From positions 3,114,232 to 3,178,231 of the forward strand of contig CATQJL010000326.1 of the NCBI GenBank assembly GCA_958299035.1: 64,000 nt of DNA, read 5' to 3'. The notes beneath the pieces were generated by a model. That model was not told where the DNA came from and searched no databases. It saw only the letters and a program-made list of their open reading frames with translations. A program made the translations under genes and the position numbers. This document shows, piece after piece, positions 59,556 to 64,000 of the stretch. Within the stretch, counting starts at the first letter, position 1; every line of letters starts with the position of its first letter. Source of the stretch: Cylicocyclus nassatus (Eukaryota > Nematoda > Chromadorea > Rhabditida > Strongylidae).

Positions 59556-62500
59556 ATGGTAGAGGGTAGCAAGGAGAACGAGACCATTAAGGCACTATCT
59601 ACTCAGGATTTTGACTTCCATGCTTTTGTTGTTCCGAGGCCTCTCATGTCTCTGATTCCGAATATGAAGTGGAAAATGCGCGAAAATTCCGACAATTTCG
59701 AAGAATCGCGAACCCGCGGAGCGGTGAAGGGTTGAGCAGGCACGGATGGGCGGGCACAACTGGAGGGGCTTTGCCGTCTGGGGGTCCTCTGCAGGAAACC
59801 TGCTAGAAAGATGGAATCACGGAGTTGAGCTATTTTACAATGTCACATGTGCTGTGCCAATGTCGTTGCAGCGCGATGGTAACCCGTGCCGGAACCCGTT
59901 CAGACGCACCCTGTATTGTGCGACCGACGTTACAGAACGGAGCTGGTACGGCGCTGGCAGTGGCCACTCTGGAAGCATTTCGCTCCCAGATCATGATGTC
60001 CACAAGGCATGTGGAAGGAATTCCAAAAGAAGGTAATCTGCAGTAAAAGAGGAGGTACTGAGTTTGGCCTACATTTTGGCAAATATGAGACGGTTATGTG
60101 GCTGCAGAGATCGCATGTCTCTGCTAGACCATATTTTCCAGTTTTCGAGATAATCTTTCAAAGCGAATCTTCCATTTACACCTTTATGGTCTGCATTCGC
60201 AAACGAGAGGTGACTCAGAAACCAAACCTCGGTTGACTGGGCAAATCTGCTGACATCCAATGATTTTGCATCGGTTCGTACTCGCACGACAGCATAATTG
60301 CTGGACTTTATTGGAGAACATAGTGGTAGACGCAAATCCGCAAACCTGTGACTAGAACTTCAGGTTTAAAAAAAGAAGTAGGACTTTTTATTGCGAGAGC
60401 GCGGAATCTACTTGGTTATCTTGATAGTGATTGTTCAGATACTTCAAGTTTTAACATCGTCCAACGATGTTGCAACTAACATGCCTGATGTATCTAATGT
60501 CGAGTATATCTGCGAATTCGAATTCTCATAAAATTATCGTGAGTACTTCGGTCTTGAAAAAACAGAAATGCGATTTTTCTTGTAAAAAAGAAGACATAGA
60601 CGAAGGTTTTCCCTTGAGTCAAACAGAGATTGAAGGCGCAAGAAGTCTAACACTCTCTAGACATTCATAAGCAGAAAACGCAAGCTTTTTCTGCCTCCCG
60701 TCCTAAAAAAGACTTATTGAAATAGCTTTGTGATACTTAGAAAAACATTAGTCATCTGAAAGATGGAATTGTTTCGAAGCTAGCTTTCCGAATGCTTATA
60801 TGCCAACATGTTCTCATGCAGAAGAAGAGAATTTGAAGTTTTTTGTAGAGAGTTAATACCGATCATTGAGCTCATCAAAGGCTCTGTGATTACCCTGAGC
60901 TTACGATTAGTTTACAAAGCGACCAATCTTTGGCCAGACGAAGATTTTTTTCAAGCAAGTTTGGTACCACAATGGACGCTGGAATTTGCAGCTTCTAAAA
61001 TGAGGTGAGTTCTTTTCACATGGCTGGCGCATGCGTCCTTTTCCCAAGTGGTTCCCGGTTCCCGCCATCTAGTAGTACCCGATGGGACCTCCAAAAACTG
61101 CTTTACTCAGCACAGAATCCTTTATTGGCTTTTATGCGCTTCAGATGAGTGTGTGATGGGGCTGTACCAGTACGGACATTTGAGCTGGAGAGTCTCAGCT
61201 CAATAAAACGTAATACTCAGCTATGGTAACTTTTGTGGCTCTAATATGACAAACGGACTTAGAAAAATCAAAAAAAAAGACTCACATCAGAAATGTACTA
61301 AAGTTTATGTTACGACCCAGTATCTTATGAATGACTGCACAAAAAATTGCTAATTGCGTTTGCCACCACACAGCTCAACTAGGGTGTTTTGTGGAGCAAA
61401 TGCTCTTTCTTCGGAGATTATTAGCTGAGCGACGAAAAAACCACCGCTAAATGTCCGTTCTTTTATAAGCTGTACGGTTCAGATCCATGAAAGGGGAAGA
61501 AATGCAGCACAAATGGCACACTAAGCACTACAAGTACAGACTTTCCCAAAAGTGCTTCTTCACTATTGGCTCCCCTCCCACCTCTAGCAGGGCATAAGTA
61601 ACTCAGATCTTGTACTATACCATAGAGGGGAATCCCTTGAGTGAGAATCAAGCTGCTCATCCACCGTGACGTCGTCGGCAAATGCGCTCCATCTGCACTT
61701 TCACAAGCGCGAATCACAGTTTTCTGTGATTTTACCTGCGATTCAAAATTCGAGCTTTTTGATAAACTGTCTGCTTAGTTGTTTACCTTCAGTTCATTTA
61801 GTTTTACTAGATGAGATTTGCATGCATCCTATCATTGTCCATTCTCTTAGGAAGCCGTTTTTCATATACCAAATGACTGATGGTGAGTCGGGTGATCCAT
61901 TCGCTGCTGAACGTCGTAAATCCGTTCGGTAGGTCGCTGGCGGTTTCCCGTCCAACAACTGTATGCCTTCTTGAGGTTAAATAGATGGATTTCAGATTCT
62001 CAAGCGCTCGAGAAGAATTCTTATTTTTACCTGACATCTCTAGAGCAGCCTCCCAAAGTACGCATTCGAGCTCAGCTGTTGGAGATGAGATAACCACTGC
62101 TTACGTGATGTTGCATATTTTCAAGTCCTTTGTTTAATACTTATTTCGAGTGCCAGAATTCAAAAGAGACAAGGATATGACTGCCGCCGCTTACGCAAAC
62201 ATCGGTTGGAACTTCGTTCCGCTGCACATGAGAGCGTCAAAGTAGGCTTTTCTATCATATTTCGAAGCAAATCATAACAATAGTTTTAGATGGCTATCTC
62301 TCCGGGCACGCAGGCAACGGAAAGCAGACTAGAAGTTAAACTACGGAAGTTGCGCGAGATGCAGCAGAATCGGCAAAGTAAAACTAGTGAGAGTTTTCCT
62401 TACATACCTTACCGCTATTAACGCTGTTCCCACTATTTCTCAAAAAATTGTTGATGAGAACAGGATGACTTTTTTGGATTTCATCTAATCATATTTTTCA

Positions 62501-64000
62501 ATTTTGGTAGTTCTCAAGACTTCCTTGCATAATGGCCTAAGCTAAGCGTAGTAATGGGTAAGGTTACTTCGTCCATGCACCCAAAACGTACCCAGCGCAG
62601 CAGCCAAGAGCAGCTAAAGGCAGCGCAGACATCAGCAATTCGCCAACACCCGCTATACCTCTATCGTCAGGTATATCTCAAGTTTAAATCAAAAAACAAA
62701 ATTGATGATTTGATGATTTGCCAAAGTAGCTAGTCCAGATCTATTCAAAAGTGCTTCTAATGCTGTCCGCAGTTCATTTATCTGAGTGCAATTTATTGCG
62801 TTATAGTTTGAGTAGCGTTGCATCAAGGAGATTCAATGATTTGAGCGATTTTTGTCGCAGAGAATAAATTGACATTTATTCATGCAGGCTTTTACAGGGT
62901 GCCTTACACCTTTTGGCCATCCACCGCCAGTTATAAGGGTGCATGCTGCAGTAATGGAATCTTCTGCGAATGATTCGAATTTTTTACCTGCCACCAAAGT
63001 TAGCAGCACCATAAAAGAAGTACGGTTTATGATCCACAAAGTTGGATTCCATCAAAAAGCTACTTATAGATGGTGCTAACTACGGATGAAGACTATCTGA
63101 TGACGAAGGATGAACGTACACAGCATCAGATGGAAGCGATGGCGGTTTGGTGCGCCATGATACTTCGCTCGCAGTACGAAGATGACGAATTTGACATTGG
63201 AAGCACCAAACACGGTCTGCGTATGCAAGTGTTCCGATTTGTTCCCAAATTTCCAGCGAGTATAAATCCATAATTATTTGTTCAGAAGCGAATAAAATGC
63301 TGCAAGACCTTCTTACGAAGTCAAAGACACGCAGGGCTAGTTTAACAACGGAAAACAGCAAACCCTTCAAATATGCTGATTATCTTAAAAAACAGAAGAG
63401 GGACTCCATTCGAGAGAGGTTTCCAGTTGTTTTGAAAGCTGTTGAGATTCACTGAAGCTCCATTTTAGCGCAAATCGTCTCTTCAACTCATCACAAGTGC
63501 CATTCCTGATCCGAGGCGCTGTGAGCAGCAAAGTCTTTTCAGTGCGTGCGGATTGCTGCGTTTATTCCGATTTGCGTAAGTCTAATTTTTCGCTGTGTTG
63601 GTTTTTGCGCGTGTATCAATTCTAAACTCTCAGGCCTGCAAACAACACTACTTCGTTTGTTTCTTTCTTTTCATCCAGCATGGTTACATTTAGGATTAGA
63701 AACTGGTGAGCTCTGCCTGCGACAATAAATTTCTTTCCTCTATGAACTTCGTATTCTAGTATATAACAACGAGATCAGAGTAAATGAAGGCGAAGTGTTT
63801 GCGCAAGTTATCAGCCGTTTCATCGTGCAGCGCCTATTCTCGGACCCCAAAATCATGAAGAATAAGAAATACGCTATTGGCAGTGGGAAGTAAGTCGCGA
63901 ACTTTCTTCTGTGCTGAAGTGACGATCTTATTTGTCTTCCTCTAGGTTGATTGTAACAGATGCAGGTCGTGAAAAACTGCATTCACACTTCTTGATTCAC
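59556..64000 (+). CDS. aspm-1: ASPM / abnormal spindle-like protein, N-terminal part (partial)
   Basis: Microtubule minus-end and spindle-pole protein needed for spindle organisation. Exons 59556-59723, 60439-60503, 60822-61004, 61851-61928, 61996-62104, 62167-62241, 62290-62377, 62552-62670, 62888-62950, 63070-63220, 63286-63418, 63469-63575, 63679-63705, 63760-63889 and 63946 to the edge join in phase into 517 open codons. The assignment rests on the last exons: RADCCVYSDL then WLHLGLETVYNNEI and FIVQRLFSDPKIMKN, the block that precedes the calponin-homology domains in ASP/ASPM proteins. Calponin-homology domains and IQ motifs would lie beyond the edge. The first three exons join in phase but show no known domain. 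An alternative start is ATG at 61873, 22 bases after the TTCTCTTAG acceptor, a layout that fits trans-splicing. The donor after 62888 is uncertain (62938, 62950 or 62998). Confidence 0.75.
59876..59965. repeat. Probable GC-rich hairpin repeat, copy 4
   Basis: AACCCGTGCCGGAACCCGTT, then GTATTGTGCGACCGAC, then GAGCTGGTACGGCGCTGGCA, in the same order as the stem, loop and stem of the copy at 28924 but more diverged. It lies in the first ASPM intron. Open frames crossing it (59746-60046) are probably not exons. Confidence 0.5.

Noticed and set aside
59746..60046. Two long overlapping plus-strand frames as an ASPM exon
   Set aside because: The segment resembles the dispersed GC-rich repeat, and the flanking exons already join in phase without it.
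61463..61717. Minus-strand frame near an alternative FADDV reading, suggesting an RT fragment
   Set aside because: Only a five-residue match and immediate stops; too little to call a retroelement.
1..64000. CRISPR arrays, operons with ribosome binding sites, tRNA or rRNA genes
   Set aside because: Nothing of the kind is visible; the sequence is eukaryotic, and no tRNA cloverleaf or rRNA stretch was recognised by eye.

Overview
The window looks like nuclear DNA of a nematode, most likely a clade V (strongylid or hookworm-like) parasite. It is AT-rich and its genes are cut into many short exons by GT-AG introns, several only 43-70 bases long with TTTCAG-type acceptors. The recognisable proteins are animal proteins with good nematode counterparts, and much of the space between exons is small DNA transposons. 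No prokaryotic feature was seen. The genes below were built by hand from exons whose splice phases agree; most exons are too short to stand out as open reading frames.

Layout. About 0.06-13.9 kb, minus strand: the N-terminal half of a SLO-2/Slack-type potassium channel. It has membrane segments S1-S6 and a TVGYGD pore, a 9.3-kb intron, and a 3' half beyond the left edge. About 15.6-16.2 kb: a short-period TTCGAA satellite. 17.86-19.74 kb: a dead, 5'-truncated RTE-like retrotransposon with a 17-base target-site duplication. 21.5-23.2 kb: a long fold-back element holding a second, 934-bp near-palindrome. 24.1-36.5 kb, plus strand: a 21-exon gene for a coiled-coil protein of roughly 700 residues. 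Its introns carry a mariner-type MITE, a hAT-type MITE and G-rich tracts. 38.7-39.5 kb and 40.2-40.7 kb: another nested fold-back and a second mariner-type MITE. About 41-55 kb: no gene could be resolved, only isolated open frames of low confidence. 55.6-57.7 kb, plus strand: a complete six-exon rhodopsin-family neuropeptide-type receptor. 59.6 kb to the right edge, plus strand: the 5' part of an ASPM (abnormal spindle) gene.

The genes do not form an operon or pathway. The channel and the receptor suggest neuronal or muscle excitability. ASPM acts at spindle poles, and the coiled-coil protein is unassigned. The clearest theme beyond single genes is the density of inverted-repeat elements: eight intact or near-intact TIR or fold-back elements plus one decayed end, two of them nested in others. 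A GC-rich hairpin repeat also recurs in introns.
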